Assembly (NCBI GenBank): GCA_964564435.1
Contig: CAZMAT010000007.1
Coordinates: 58,089-122,088, forward strand
Direction of reading: 5' to 3'
Source: Fermentibacter sp964564435
GTDB taxonomy: Bacteria > Fermentibacterota > Fermentibacteria > Fermentibacterales > Fermentibacteraceae
DNA length: 64,000 bases
The notes beneath the pieces were generated by a model. That model was not told the origin of the DNA and did no database searches. It worked only from the letters and a program-made list of their open reading frames with translations. Position numbers and translations under genes: made by a program. Positions 49,325 through 57,577 of this stretch are shown here, in pieces. The stretch's first letter is position 1. Each line of letters starts with the position of its first letter.

Positions 49325-50133
49325 TTGCCCTTCCTGTCCGGGCCCAGTTTGTGCAGGAGGGTGTGGTAGAGGTCGGGATAGTCCTTCGGAACCCACATCT
49401 GCGACAGCAGCCAGGTGACGTACTGCGGGTCCTGCACCACTATGTCCTCGACGAGGCTGCCGCGGTACTTGCCGAAGCTGAACACGAGCACCTCGAGCGG
49501 CGACCTGGCGAATGCGGCCAGTTCGTCCCACGAGCCTGCCGTCAGGAGACCGCCGTCCCGCGCGAAGTGAACCAGCCTGCGCACCAGGTGGGCGTCGAAG
49601 AGCGCCCTGTGCGGATCTCCCTCGAGGCCTTCACCGAGCCCGAACCTGTAGCGGAGCACCTGGAGGGCATGGGAGGGGATGTCCGGCCAGAGATGCCTGG
49701 CGAGGCGCAGCGAATCCACCGTGTGCCCGTCGTCGAAGCGCCGGAATACCGAAGGCATCTGCCTGGTGAGTATCGTCAGGTCGAAGGGCGAATTGTGGGC
49801 GCACACGATCGAGGCCCTAGCGGCGAATGCCGCGATTCCGCCCTCGATCTCGCCGGCGGTGGGAGCCCCTTCGACCATCGCGTCTGTGATGTGATGCACG
49901 GCGGAGGCCTCCGGCGGGATCCTGTCGGAGGGCCTGACGAGCGAGTGGAACTCGTGAGTCTCGTCCGAAACCTGCTTCAGTCCGTCATAAGAGACAAGCA
50001 CGGCTCCGATTTCACATATTTCCGCCGTGGAGGGATCGGCGCCGGTGGTTTCGGTGTCGATGAACAGCACCCCCGTACCCCCGGCGGACGGAGCGGGCTC
50101 GTTCTGTGAGAAGAGGTCAAGGTCGCCGAACAT
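49321..50133 (-). CDS. DnaQ-type 3'-5' exonuclease (DEDDh) with C-terminal DUF3820-like domain
   Basis: 270 residues. ExoI motif FIDTETTG (about 24-31), ExoII in CAHNSPFDLTIL and ExoIII HRALFDAHLVRRL give the DEDDh set of polymerase III epsilon-type exonucleases. The C-terminal FGKYRGSLVEDIVVQDPQYVTWLL resembles the small DUF3820-type module found with such exonucleases. It likely trims or proofreads DNA or degrades RNA; it is not clearly the replicative epsilon subunit. It heads the minus-strand operon with murA and the propeller lipoprotein. The start is 6 nt from the -10, so a leaderless message is predicted. Confidence 0.88.
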   Translation of the reverse strand: MFGDLDLFSQNEPAPSAGGTGVLFIDTETTGADPSTAEICEIGAVLVSYDGLKQVSDETHEFHSLVRPSDRIPPEASAVHHITDAMVEGAPTAGEIEGGIAAFAARASIVCAHNSPFDLTILTRQMPSVFRRFDDGHTVDSLRLARHLWPDIPSHALQVLRYRFGLGEGLEGDPHRALFDAHLVRRLVHFARDGGLLTAGSWDELAAFARSPLEVLVFSFGKYRGSLVEDIVVQDPQYVTWLLSQMWVPKDYPDLYHTLLHKLGPDRKGK

Positions 50134-50139
50134 GGGTCT

Positions 50140-50168
50140 ATTCTATACCCGACTCGTGCCTGTGACAA
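50140..50168 (-). promoter_or_regulatory. Promoter of the exonuclease-murA operon (leaderless type)
   Basis: Minus strand TTGTCA (complement of 50163-50168), a 17-bp spacer and TAGAAT (50140-50145). Only 6 nt separate the -10 from the ATG at 50133, so transcription should start at or next to the A of ATG. Confidence 0.75.
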
Positions 50169-50276
50169 ACCGGCGCCCTGTGACGAAAACTCCCGCCCCG
50201 TCCCCGGTGCGGTGGTGTTCCGGGGTGCCGAGGCCCCGTGTGCGATGAGTTTCGGTTCTCTCACCTGGAGGGTAGC

Positions 50277-51974
50277 ATGAGGAGAGTGCTGGCTGTCGCG
50301 ACTCTGCTGATCCTTGCCGCATCCTGCGGCGTGAAGGAGGATGCGTCGCCCCTGGACGTCCTCCCGGAGAGCGCGTTCGTCATGTGCGCCATCGCCGATC
50401 CCGCTGCCGTCGTCACCACGATCGACGACTACATCGAGCAGGGCGTTCCCCTGGCAGGCCCCGACCTTATCGCCAAGCAGATCTACGAGGGCGCCGGCAT
50501 AACGCACCTCGACTCCCTGACGGCGATGACGGGGATGGATGTACACGGGACCGTCGTGTTCTACGCCAGCGGGATCAACCCGCAGACCATCGGAGGGGCC
50601 ATCGCCGCCCCGGACCCCGAGACCTTCTGGGCGAAGACCACCGAATGGGGCGCCAGCTGGGCCGACGTCGAAGCCATCGACGGGGTGCCCGTCAGGACAT
50701 TCACCGACGGCGACATGACGGTGTTCGTCGCGACCTACAGGGGTCTCGCCCTGTTCGCCGGCTCCCGCAGCGAGATCTCGACGATGATGGACAGGATAGA
50801 GGGCCGTGTCCCCGGCGCGACCCTGACGGTGACCCCCTCCACGGCGTGGATGAAGATGGACGTCTCGATGGTGGGCCCGATGGCGTCCGGCCAGCTCAAC
50901 ATGTACAGATCCCAGATAATGAGCGGCCTCGAGACCGAGATGACCGGCGCCCCGATGGAGGCCATGATGTCGAACATGGTCGTGCTCTACCTCGACGCCA
51001 TCGACCTGTTCCTCCTCGAGACGAAGGACCTCGAGTACACCGTCACCTTCGGCCCCGAGAACATAGACGTCTACTGCCTGACCACCTTCGTCCCCGGCTC
51101 CAGCCTCGCCGGGCTGCTCGAGCCTGTCGATGCGGTCGACCATCTGCCCCTGCTGCCCGCCGGTGACGTCATGGCGGCAAGGGTCTCGATGCCCCCCGAG
51201 GTCACGCGCCCGGCCATGTCCGCGGTGCTGACGGCCCTCGGCGTCGAGGTGAACCAGGAGTACGTCGACTTCACGGCCCAGCTCTCGGCGAACACCGCCT
51301 TCGCGATGTACGGCGACGGGTTCATGCACTTCACCGCAGCCTACGACATGCCCGAGGGCGCCGACATGGAGGACGTCGCCGGCTGGGTCGGCTACTCGCT
51401 CGACTTCAGCATGCAGATGATGCAGGGGATGCCCGGCCTCTCCTTCACGGCCCCGCGCGACACCGTCATCGGCGGCATCACCTACCTCACCTACGGCACG
51501 TCCGTCGATCCCGCCGCGATGGAGCATCTCGAGGCGGGAGCCGTGCCCGCGGCCACCGGAGCGGCCCAGCCCATGGAGTTCACGGTCTGGATGGCGCAGT
51601 GCGGCGACGCTCTCGTCATGGAGATGGCTCCCGAACCCGGCCTCCTGGCCGGGATAGCCGGAGGCACCTTCGCAGGAGAGACCCAGACCGCCGACGCCTA
51701 CTTCTCCGCGGCCGGCTCCGACAAGGAAATGGTCTTCGGGCTGGATTTCCCTGCCTACATGGCTCTGATCGCAGACATGATGGGCGATGAGGCAGGGTTC
51801 GATGCCGAGGCTCTGTCGGGCTCCTCGGCCTGGATGTACTACACGGTCGACCTGACCGAACAGGGGGTCGTCTGCACGTCCACGGTGGACGGGAGCGACC
51901 TGGCCGAGATGATCGGCATGATGGCCACATCGGCCGGCGCCATGGCCGGCGGGGCGGGTGCCGTTCAGCAGTAG
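50277..51974 (+). CDS. Methionine-rich lipoprotein of unknown function
   Basis: 565 residues with a lipoprotein leader and lipobox LAASC (Cys17). The body is unusually Met-rich, for example MEAMMSNMVV and MQMMQGMPG, and mixes strands and helices in a way that recalls DUF3352-type secreted proteins; that comparison is weak. Start ATG 50277 follows CTGGAGGG. It is transcribed divergently from the exonuclease, in a single-gene unit closed by the terminator at 51996-52020. Confidence 0.65.
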   Translation: MRRVLAVATLLILAASCGVKEDASPLDVLPESAFVMCAIADPAAVVTTIDDYIEQGVPLAGPDLIAKQIYEGAGITHLDSLTAMTGMDVHGTVVFYASGINPQTIGGAIAAPDPETFWAKTTEWGASWADVEAIDGVPVRTFTDGDMTVFVATYRGLALFAGSRSEISTMMDRIEGRVPGATLTVTPSTAWMKMDVSMVGPMASGQLNMYRSQIMSGLETEMTGAPMEAMMSNMVVLYLDAIDLFLLETKDLEYTVTFGPENIDVYCLTTFVPGSSLAGLLEPVDAVDHLPLLPAGDVMAARVSMPPEVTRPAMSAVLTALGVEVNQEYVDFTAQLSANTAFAMYGDGFMHFTAAYDMPEGADMEDVAGWVGYSLDFSMQMMQGMPGLSFTAPRDTVIGGITYLTYGTSVDPAAMEHLEAGAVPAATGAAQPMEFTVWMAQCGDALVMEMAPEPGLLAGIAGGTFAGETQTADAYFSAAGSDKEMVFGLDFPAYMALIADMMGDEAGFDAEALSGSSAWMYYTVDLTEQGVVCTSTVDGSDLAEMIGMMATSAGAMAGGAGAVQQ

Positions 51975-51995
51975 TCCGAGGTTCCGAGAGCGAGG

Positions 51996-52020
51996 GGAGG
52001 GGCCGCCCGGCGGCCCCTCC
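51996..52020 (+). terminator. Rho-independent terminator after the Met-rich lipoprotein
   Basis: A 10-bp stem (GGAGGGGCCG with CGGCCCCTCC) followed at once by TTCTTCT, the only clear T-rich tail among the hairpins in this window. Confidence 0.85.
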
Positions 52021-52050
52021 TTCTTCTGGAGCTGCGCGGAGGAGAACACG

Positions 52051-52116
52051 CCCTCTCGCAGATTCGCTTCACGAACCTGCTGACGGCTACATATCAGTTC
52101 CGCTGCGTGGGACTGA
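52051..52116 (+). repeat. Third copy of the palindromic repeat, overlapping the end of pth
   Basis: 52051-52090 aligns with 12747-12788 (32 of 42 positions identical). The second hairpin, TCAGTTCC with GGGACTGA (52094-52116), corresponds to 12791-12815 and shares CGCTGCG. The second hairpin lies inside the last ten codons of pth. Confidence 0.65.
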
Positions 52117-52671
52117 AGAGTTGAAGATGTCCTGGGCAGCCTCGATGCCTTCATCGAAGGCCTTCATGACGCAGTCGGCGGCCCTGTGGGCCATGAGCGA
52201 GGCCTCCTCCTCCTGGCTGCGGGGCACCTTCGACAGGACGTAGTCGGCGAGGTCCACCCCTTCGGGAGCCTGCCCGATGCCCAGCCTGAGCCTGGCGAAG
52301 GAGTCGGTGCCCAGGCACGAGATGACGTTCGACAGCCCCTTGTGCCCCCCCGCAGAGCCCCCCCTCCGGAGGCGGAGCCTGCCGAGGGGCAGGCTGGTCT
52401 CGTCGCAGACCACCAGGAGATCGTCGGGCGTGAGGTCGTGGATCCTGAGGAGGGCGGCCGCCGCGCGGCCGCTCTCGTTCATGAATGTCATCGGCTTGGC
52501 GAGTTCGAGCCCGCAGGGAAGCCTCGCCGCCGAGAACAGCCCGGCGTTCTTCATGGAGACGCCGGCTTCCGCCGCCAGGACATCGGCGGTCCAGAAGCCG
52601 GCGTTATGCCATGTGAGCGAGTATGCGGGCCCGGGATTGCCCAGACAGAGGACAAGCCGAGGACCGAGCAC
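52087..52671 (-). CDS. pth: Peptidyl-tRNA hydrolase
   Basis: 194 residues. It releases tRNA from stalled peptidyl-tRNA. LVLCLGNPGPAYSLTWHNAGF has the catalytic His, KPMTFMNESG and GGHKGLSN have the substrate Asn residues, and VVCDETSLPLGRLRLRRGG has the catalytic Asp. The C-terminal NSSVPRSGTDM is encoded by the palindromic repeat at 52094-52116 and differs from what I would expect of the family. It follows rplY by 12 bp. Confidence 0.94.
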   Translation of the reverse strand: MLGPRLVLCLGNPGPAYSLTWHNAGFWTADVLAAEAGVSMKNAGLFSAARLPCGLELAKPMTFMNESGRAAAALLRIHDLTPDDLLVVCDETSLPLGRLRLRRGGSAGGHKGLSNVISCLGTDSFARLRLGIGQAPEGVDLADYVLSKVPRSQEEEASLMAHRAADCVMKAFDEGIEAAQDIFNSSVPRSGTDM

Positions 52672-52683
52672 TCCGGTCTCCCG

Positions 52684-53328
52684 TCAGTCCTTCTTCTTCT
52701 TCTCGTCCTCGGGCGCGGGGGCTGCTGCAGCGGCCTCCTCCGCAGGGGCCTCCTCTTCGGCAGGCTTGGCCTTCTCCACCGTGGGCGGAACAACGTGGGC
52801 GACGGGCAGGTCCAGCGTCGTGTCGACCCTGACGCCCTCGGGGAGGACGAGGTCGCTGACGTGCAGCGAATCGCCTATGCCGAGGTCGGAGACGTCGACG
52901 CTGATCTTCGACGGTATAGATGAAGCCTTGACCTTGATCTGCAGCTCGTGCATGAGCTGGTCGAAGACGCCGCCGAAGAGAAGCCCCTTGGGCGTGCCCT
53001 CGAAGTGCAGGGGCACCCTGACCTCGACGACCTGATCCATGGAGACGCGGTAGAAGTCGATATGGAGAGGCTTGTCGGTCAGCCTGTTCCACTGGACCTC
53101 CTTGATGATCGCCGTGGTCCTGGCGCCCGAGGCGTCGACCAGGGCCACCATCCCGGAGGACGAAAAGCCGATCTTCTTCATGAACTCGAAAGCGTCCAGA
53201 GTGACGAGGGCCTCGCTCCCGCCGCCGTAGACGACGCCGGGGAGGTCGCCCCTCCTGCGCATCCTGCGGGCCTCGGCCGAGCCGGCCGCCGCCCTGTCCG
53301 TGAACGAGAGCTCGATGATTCCAGGCAT
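52684..53328 (-). CDS. rplY: 50S ribosomal protein L25 (long, Ctc/TL5 form)
   Basis: 214 residues. The N-terminal 5S-rRNA-binding domain (about 1-95, RRRGDLPGVVYGGGSEALVTL) is followed by the TL5 beta domain (about 96-185, VEVRVPLHFEGTPKGLLFGGVFDQLMHEL). The tail is Ala/Glu-rich and ends in a Lys run. The order rplY-pth is widely conserved. AAGGGG lies 8 nt upstream of the ATG, between the tRNA gene and the coding region. Confidence 0.94.
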   Translation of the reverse strand: MPGIIELSFTDRAAAGSAEARRMRRRGDLPGVVYGGGSEALVTLDAFEFMKKIGFSSSGMVALVDASGARTTAIIKEVQWNRLTDKPLHIDFYRVSMDQVVEVRVPLHFEGTPKGLLFGGVFDQLMHELQIKVKASSIPSKISVDVSDLGIGDSLHVSDLVLPEGVRVDTTLDLPVAHVVPPTVEKAKPAEEEAPAEEAAAAAPAPEDEKKKKD

Positions 53329-53359
53329 TACTATAACCCCTTCCTCTCCGGGATAACGG

Positions 53360-53435
53360 TGGCTGGGGCGGGAGGACTCGAACCTCCAACAACAGGATCC
53401 AAAGTCCTGTGTCCTACCAGTTGGACGACACCCCA
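53360..53435 (-). tRNA. tRNA-Gln (anticodon TTG), CCA encoded
   Basis: Minus strand, 76 nt including CCA. The acceptor stem is TGGGGTG/CGCCCCA with one G-T pair. The anticodon stem is CAGGA/TCCTG with loop CTTTGGA (anticodon TTG, reads CAA and CAG). The T-arm is GGAGG-TTCGAGT-CCTCC. Its first 22 nt overlap the 3' end of ispE; the ispE stop codon TAG is D-loop nucleotides 20-22. Confidence 0.93.
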
Positions 53436-54295
53436 GCGGAACCTGTCGCCCTGCACACATGCCTCGCGTAGCGCCTCGGGATGCTCGCCCCCAGCGATTC
53501 GGCCTCGCATGCCGTCCTGAAGAGGGCGTAGAAGCATGAACCCGATCCGGACAGCCCCCAGGTGGACGCACACGCGTCGAGCCTGGCGGCCGTCTCGGCC
53601 ATGACCGGAGAGCGCTCCGCGAGGAGCGGCAGGAAGTCGTTGCAGAGGCTTACAGGGAAAGGTCTACCCTCATGCCATGCAAGTTCCGGGTGCGGAAGAT
53701 CGTACATCGGCAGGCGCATCGTCAAGCCGGCGTGTTTCAGGTCCCAGTCGGCATAGGCCGCGGCGGTGGAGGAGGGGATGCCGGGGTCGACTATCACCGC
53801 CCAGAAGTCTCCCGCCCGGACAGGGCTGATCCCGTCGCCCCTCCCCGTGACCACGGCGGCTCCGCCGCGCAGGAAGAACGGGACGTCGCTGCCGAGTGAA
53901 AGCGCGATGGAGCCGATGCCCGGATCCATCCCCGTGAGCTCGCGGAGGAGCCTGAGGGTGCAGGCAGCGTCGCTGCTCCCCCCGCCGAGCCCCCCTCCGG
54001 CGGGGATCCTCTTCCTGATCCGGATCGCCGCTCCGTACGGGAGCCCGGCCCTCTCGACGAATGCCGAGGCCGCTCTGCAGGCGAGGTTCGTCGAGTCGGC
54101 CGGCACCCGCCCGTCGCCACCCGCCACCTCGATTGCGATCCCGGGGGCATCGGTGAGGCAGATCTCGATCGTGTCGGCGAGGGACACGGTGTGGAAGACG
54201 CTCCTGATCTCGTGGTAGCCGTCGTCCCTGCGTCCCAGGATCCTCAGGCCGAGGTTGATCTTGGCCTCCGCCGACCCGGAGATGGAGCCCGTCAC
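53414..54295 (-). CDS. ispE: 4-diphosphocytidyl-2-C-methyl-D-erythritol kinase
   Basis: 293 residues, a GHMP kinase of the MEP isoprenoid pathway. AKINLGLRILGRRDDGYHEI at the N-terminus, the ATP-binding PAGGGLGGGSSDAACTLRLL and the C-terminal GLSGSGSCFYALF motif are diagnostic. The final seven codons and the stop are shared with the 5' end of tRNA-Gln. The start overlaps the UbiA-gene stop by 4 bp. Confidence 0.95.
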   Translation of the reverse strand: MTGSISGSAEAKINLGLRILGRRDDGYHEIRSVFHTVSLADTIEICLTDAPGIAIEVAGGDGRVPADSTNLACRAASAFVERAGLPYGAAIRIRKRIPAGGGLGGGSSDAACTLRLLRELTGMDPGIGSIALSLGSDVPFFLRGGAAVVTGRGDGISPVRAGDFWAVIVDPGIPSSTAAAYADWDLKHAGLTMRLPMYDLPHPELAWHEGRPFPVSLCNDFLPLLAERSPVMAETAARLDACASTWGLSGSGSCFYALFRTACEAESLGASIPRRYARHVCRATGSAGVSSNW

Positions 54296-55209
54296 TGTAC
54301 CGGTGCGGGGAAGAGCCTGAGGACGGCCATGACGGTGCCGAACCAGAGCAGGATGTTGAGCATGAGGGGCGGGTCGGCCAGGAGGGTCTTCTCGGGGCTG
54401 CCGCCCATCCCCTTCATGTGGACGAGGTAGAGGTACCGGAATATCCCGAAGGCCACGAACGGCACGGTCATCCAGAGGTTAGGCGACACCTGCGCGGCCG
54501 TCCGCTCGCTCACCGTGTAGATGGCGTAGCACATCAGGCTGGATGCGGTGGAGATGCCGATCATCTCGTCGAGCAGGTGGGCCGTGTACTCGCGGAGGAT
54601 GGCCCTGTGCCCCCCTGCCGAGTCTCCGAGGGAGACCACCTCGGCCCTCCTCTTCGAGAACGCGAGGAACACCGCGACGAAGAAGGTGCAAAGCAGGAGC
54701 CAGGGCGAGATGGATATCCCGAACCCGGCATCAACGGCCAGCTCGACTCCTGCAAGGGCCCGCAGCACGAACCCCATGGCTATCAGGAGGCAGTCGAGGA
54801 TGGGCACGTGCTTCAGCCGGAAGGAGTAGAGCATCTGCATGGCGAAGTAGGCGGAGCACACGGTTGCGAAGCCCGGCGAGAGGACCCAAGAGGCGGCGAG
54901 GACGCCCGCGGAGAGCACCGCCCCTGCACCGAGCGCGGCGCCCGCGCCCAGCCTTCCCGAGGCCACGGGACGGGACTTCTTCTCCGGATGGAGCATGTCC
55001 CTCCTGCGGTCCGCCACGTCGTTGAACAGGTAGACGGAGCCGGCCAGGAGGGAGAATGCGAGTGCGCCCAGGGCGGTCGCCGCGAACGCCTCGAGGCTCC
55101 ACAGGCGCGCGAAGATGATCCCCGCGAAGAGGAACACGTTCTTCAGCCAGGCCCTGGGTCTCAGGCTCTCGAGCAGGGCGAGGCCCCCGTCTGCCAAACC
55201 GCTTCCCAT
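54292..55209 (-). CDS. UbiA-family prenyltransferase, decaprenyl-phosphate phosphoribosyltransferase-like
   Basis: 305 residues with about eight or nine membrane helices. LRPRAWLKNVFLFAGIIF is the start motif of 5-phosphoribosyl-1-pyrophosphate:polyprenyl-phosphate transferases. NDVADRRRDMLHPEKKSRPVASG is the first Asp-rich motif, and FLAFSKRRAEV with the following loop is the second. The mycobacterial relative makes the decaprenyl-phosphoribose precursor of arabinose donors. No epimerase partner is in the window. It heads the ispE-tRNA-rplY-pth operon. Confidence 0.85.
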   Translation of the reverse strand: MGSGLADGGLALLESLRPRAWLKNVFLFAGIIFARLWSLEAFAATALGALAFSLLAGSVYLFNDVADRRRDMLHPEKKSRPVASGRLGAGAALGAGAVLSAGVLAASWVLSPGFATVCSAYFAMQMLYSFRLKHVPILDCLLIAMGFVLRALAGVELAVDAGFGISISPWLLLCTFFVAVFLAFSKRRAEVVSLGDSAGGHRAILREYTAHLLDEMIGISTASSLMCYAIYTVSERTAAQVSPNLWMTVPFVAFGIFRYLYLVHMKGMGGSPEKTLLADPPLMLNILLWFGTVMAVLRLFPAPVQ

Positions 55210-55215
55210 GCATGG

Positions 55216-55244
55216 AAACTATCTCCCCGGGGCCTCCCGCGCAA
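55216..55244 (-). promoter_or_regulatory. Promoter of the ubiA-ispE-tRNA-rplY-pth operon (leaderless type)
   Basis: Minus strand TTGCGC (complement of 55239-55244), a 17-bp spacer and TAGTTT (55216-55221). The ATG at 55209 is 6 nt downstream, the same spacing as at 12619 and 50133. Confidence 0.65.
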
Positions 55245-55275
55245 GACGGGCATGGCGTGCCGGCCGGGCCGGCGG

Positions 55276-55281
55276 TATAAT
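55276..55281 (+). promoter_or_regulatory. -10 box of the Na/Pi cotransporter gene
   Basis: A consensus TATAAT lies 8 nt upstream of ATG 55290, in otherwise GC-rich DNA. The -35 region (around 55253-55258, TGGCGT) is poor. There is no ribosome-binding site, so a leaderless message is predicted. Confidence 0.6.
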
Positions 55282-55289
55282 CGGGCGTC

Positions 55290-57356
55290 ATGATCACTTG
55301 CCTGATGCTGATCCTCCTCCTGATCGGCGCCGGCAGCCCTGCACAACCCTCCGGTATCCTCGTCGAGACGACGGGCGGGAACCAGACCGGGTCGGTGGGC
55401 AGGCTGCTGGATGAACCCCTGATCGTCCGGCTCTCCGACTCGATCACCGGCATGCCGCTGGTGGACGTTCCCGTGCTCTTCTCCATCGAGCCCGGCGCAG
55501 GCAGCCTGATCCCCGTCGACGGCCATCCCAGCACCTCCATCCTGACCGACTCCTCCTCGGGCGATGTCTACCGCCTGATGGTCCTGACCGACTCCGAGGG
55601 CGCATCCACCATACAGGTCAGGATGCCTGACGGGATGGGCGACGCGGTCACGACCGCCGAGATCTCCGACCACGGGACGTGCATCAGGACGGTGCGTTTC
55701 GAGTCCGTGGCCATAGACCTCAGGACCATCATCTTCGAGATGGTGGGGGGGCTCGCCCTGTTCCTGTTCGGCATGAAGCTGATGTCCGAAGGGCTCATGC
55801 GAGTGGCGGGCAACAGGATGAGAGCCATCCTCAGCCGGATCACGAGCAACCGCGTGATGGGCCTGATGGCCGGTGCGCTGGTGACCGCGATCATCCAGAG
55901 TTCCAGCGCCACCTCGGTGATCCTGGTGAGCTTCGTGAACACCGGGCTGATGACTCTCCAGCAGGCCGTGGGCGTGATCCTAGGCGCCAACATCGGCACC
56001 ACGATGACCGGCCAGCTCATAGCATTCAAGATAACCGAGTACGCCTACCCGGGCATCGCCCTGGGCCTGCTGATGAGCTTCCTCGGGCGCAGCAGCACCG
56101 TGCGCTTCTGGGGCAGGGTGACGATAGGCCTCGGGCTGCTGCTGCTGGGCATGAACGTGATGAAGGGCTCGCTCGAACCGCTGGAGGCCAGCCAGCCCGT
56201 GCGCAGCTTCTTCACTTCGTTCAGCTCCTCGCCGTTCCTGGGCATCCTGGCCGGCACGCTGGTCACCTGCATCATCCAGAGCTCGAGCGCCACGGTGGGC
56301 CTGACCATGACCCTCGCCGGCGCAGGCCTGATCTCGCTGCAGGGCGCCGTGTACCTCGTCCTTGGCGACAACATCGGCACAACCATCACGGCCCAGCTCG
56401 CGGCCATCGGCACCAACAGGTCGGCCAGGCGCGCCGCCATGGCCCACTCCCTGTTCAACCTGATAGGCGCGACCTACTTCGGCCTGATCCTCGTGCGCCC
56501 CGACAGTTTCTACATGCGCATCGTCGAGGGTACGAGCGCGGACCCGCTCAGGCAGGTCGCGAACGCCCACTCGCTCTTCAACATCTTCAACGCGGCGGTT
56601 TTCCTGCCTCTCGTCCCGCTGCTGACCAGGCTCAGCAAGCTGCTCGTGCCGGGCGCGGATCCGATATCGGCCGACACTGCCAACGTGAAGCTCAGCGACA
56701 AGCTGCTCGACACACCCGTGCTGGCAGTCGACGAGATCGACCGCACCGTCGTCAGGATGGCCGACTACACCAGGAGCACGGTCACCCGGTCGTTCGAGCA
56801 CTTCTTCGAGGGGAGGCCGAAGGCCGACGAGATACTCACGATGGAGAGCCGCGTCGACGAGATGCAGAGCGCCATAACCATCTATGCGACCAAGCTCTTC
56901 AGCCGCGATCTCTCCGACGAACTGTCCCTCCGCCTGCCGGTTCTCCTGCACAGCATCAACGACCTCGAGAGGATCTCCGACAACGCCGTGAACGTGGTGG
57001 AGACCCGCGAGAGGATCGAGGGCAAGCTCCAGAGCGTCGATCCATCACTGCTCGAGTCCGCCAGGAACGCATCGGAGACCGTCGCCGGCATGCTCGACAG
57101 GATAGTGGAGGCGCTGGACAGGAAGGACAACCGCGCCGCGGGCGAGGTCCTGGCGCTGGAGGAGAAGCTGAACGGCATCGACGAGCATTGCAGGGCCGAG
57201 TACACGAGCTCGCTCTGCGGCCCCCGGCCCGACGGACTCGCCGGCCTCGCGGTGCACGACTTCGTCAACTACTGCGAGAGGATGGGCGACCATCTCACGA
57301 ACATCGCCCAGTCCGTGATCGGCGGCGGCGTCTGGCACAGCGAGGAGGAGAGCTGA
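55290..57356 (+). CDS. Na+/phosphate cotransporter family protein with Ig-like N-terminal and PhoU-like C-terminal domains
   Basis: 688 residues. A signal peptide (about 1-18) and an Ig-like/Big_1-type extracytoplasmic domain (about 22-130, LLDEPLIVRLSDSITGMPLVDVPVLFSI) precede the transporter. The NptA core has the inverted repeats QSSSATSVILVSFVNTG ... GANIGTTMTGQL and QSSSATVGLTMTLAGAG ... GDNIGTTITAQL. From about 480 a PhoU-like helical domain follows. It should import or export phosphate with Na+. The Ig-like head fused to NptA is unusual. Confidence 0.9.
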   Translation: MITCLMLILLLIGAGSPAQPSGILVETTGGNQTGSVGRLLDEPLIVRLSDSITGMPLVDVPVLFSIEPGAGSLIPVDGHPSTSILTDSSSGDVYRLMVLTDSEGASTIQVRMPDGMGDAVTTAEISDHGTCIRTVRFESVAIDLRTIIFEMVGGLALFLFGMKLMSEGLMRVAGNRMRAILSRITSNRVMGLMAGALVTAIIQSSSATSVILVSFVNTGLMTLQQAVGVILGANIGTTMTGQLIAFKITEYAYPGIALGLLMSFLGRSSTVRFWGRVTIGLGLLLLGMNVMKGSLEPLEASQPVRSFFTSFSSSPFLGILAGTLVTCIIQSSSATVGLTMTLAGAGLISLQGAVYLVLGDNIGTTITAQLAAIGTNRSARRAAMAHSLFNLIGATYFGLILVRPDSFYMRIVEGTSADPLRQVANAHSLFNIFNAAVFLPLVPLLTRLSKLLVPGADPISADTANVKLSDKLLDTPVLAVDEIDRTVVRMADYTRSTVTRSFEHFFEGRPKADEILTMESRVDEMQSAITIYATKLFSRDLSDELSLRLPVLLHSINDLERISDNAVNVVETRERIEGKLQSVDPSLLESARNASETVAGMLDRIVEALDRKDNRAAGEVLALEEKLNGIDEHCRAEYTSSLCGPRPDGLAGLAVHDFVNYCERMGDHLTNIAQSVIGGGVWHSEEES

Positions 57357-57577
57357 TGGCCTTCCACATGACCCTCGACCGGATCGAGGAGGGCATCGCG
57401 GTGCTGCTGGACGATTCCGGACGGCGCCTGCTCGTGCCGTCGTCGGAGATCCCTTCTGAGTGCCGCGAGGGCACCGTCCTGCTCGTCTCCTTCGAACCCG
57501 ACCGGGTCGAGACCGAGGCCAGGCGCGCACGCATCCGCGCCACCAGACGGAGGCTCGAGAACCGTGGCGGATGCTGA
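57356..57577 (+). CDS. DUF3006 family small protein
   Basis: 73 residues. DRIEEGIAVLLDDSGRRLLVPSSEIP matches DUF3006, short beta-barrel proteins of unknown function. The ATG overlaps the transporter stop by 1 bp, and the gene ends 14 bp inside rsmI, so it is coupled to both. Confidence 0.75.
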   Translation: MAFHMTLDRIEEGIAVLLDDSGRRLLVPSSEIPSECREGTVLLVSFEPDRVETEARRARIRATRRRLENRGGC

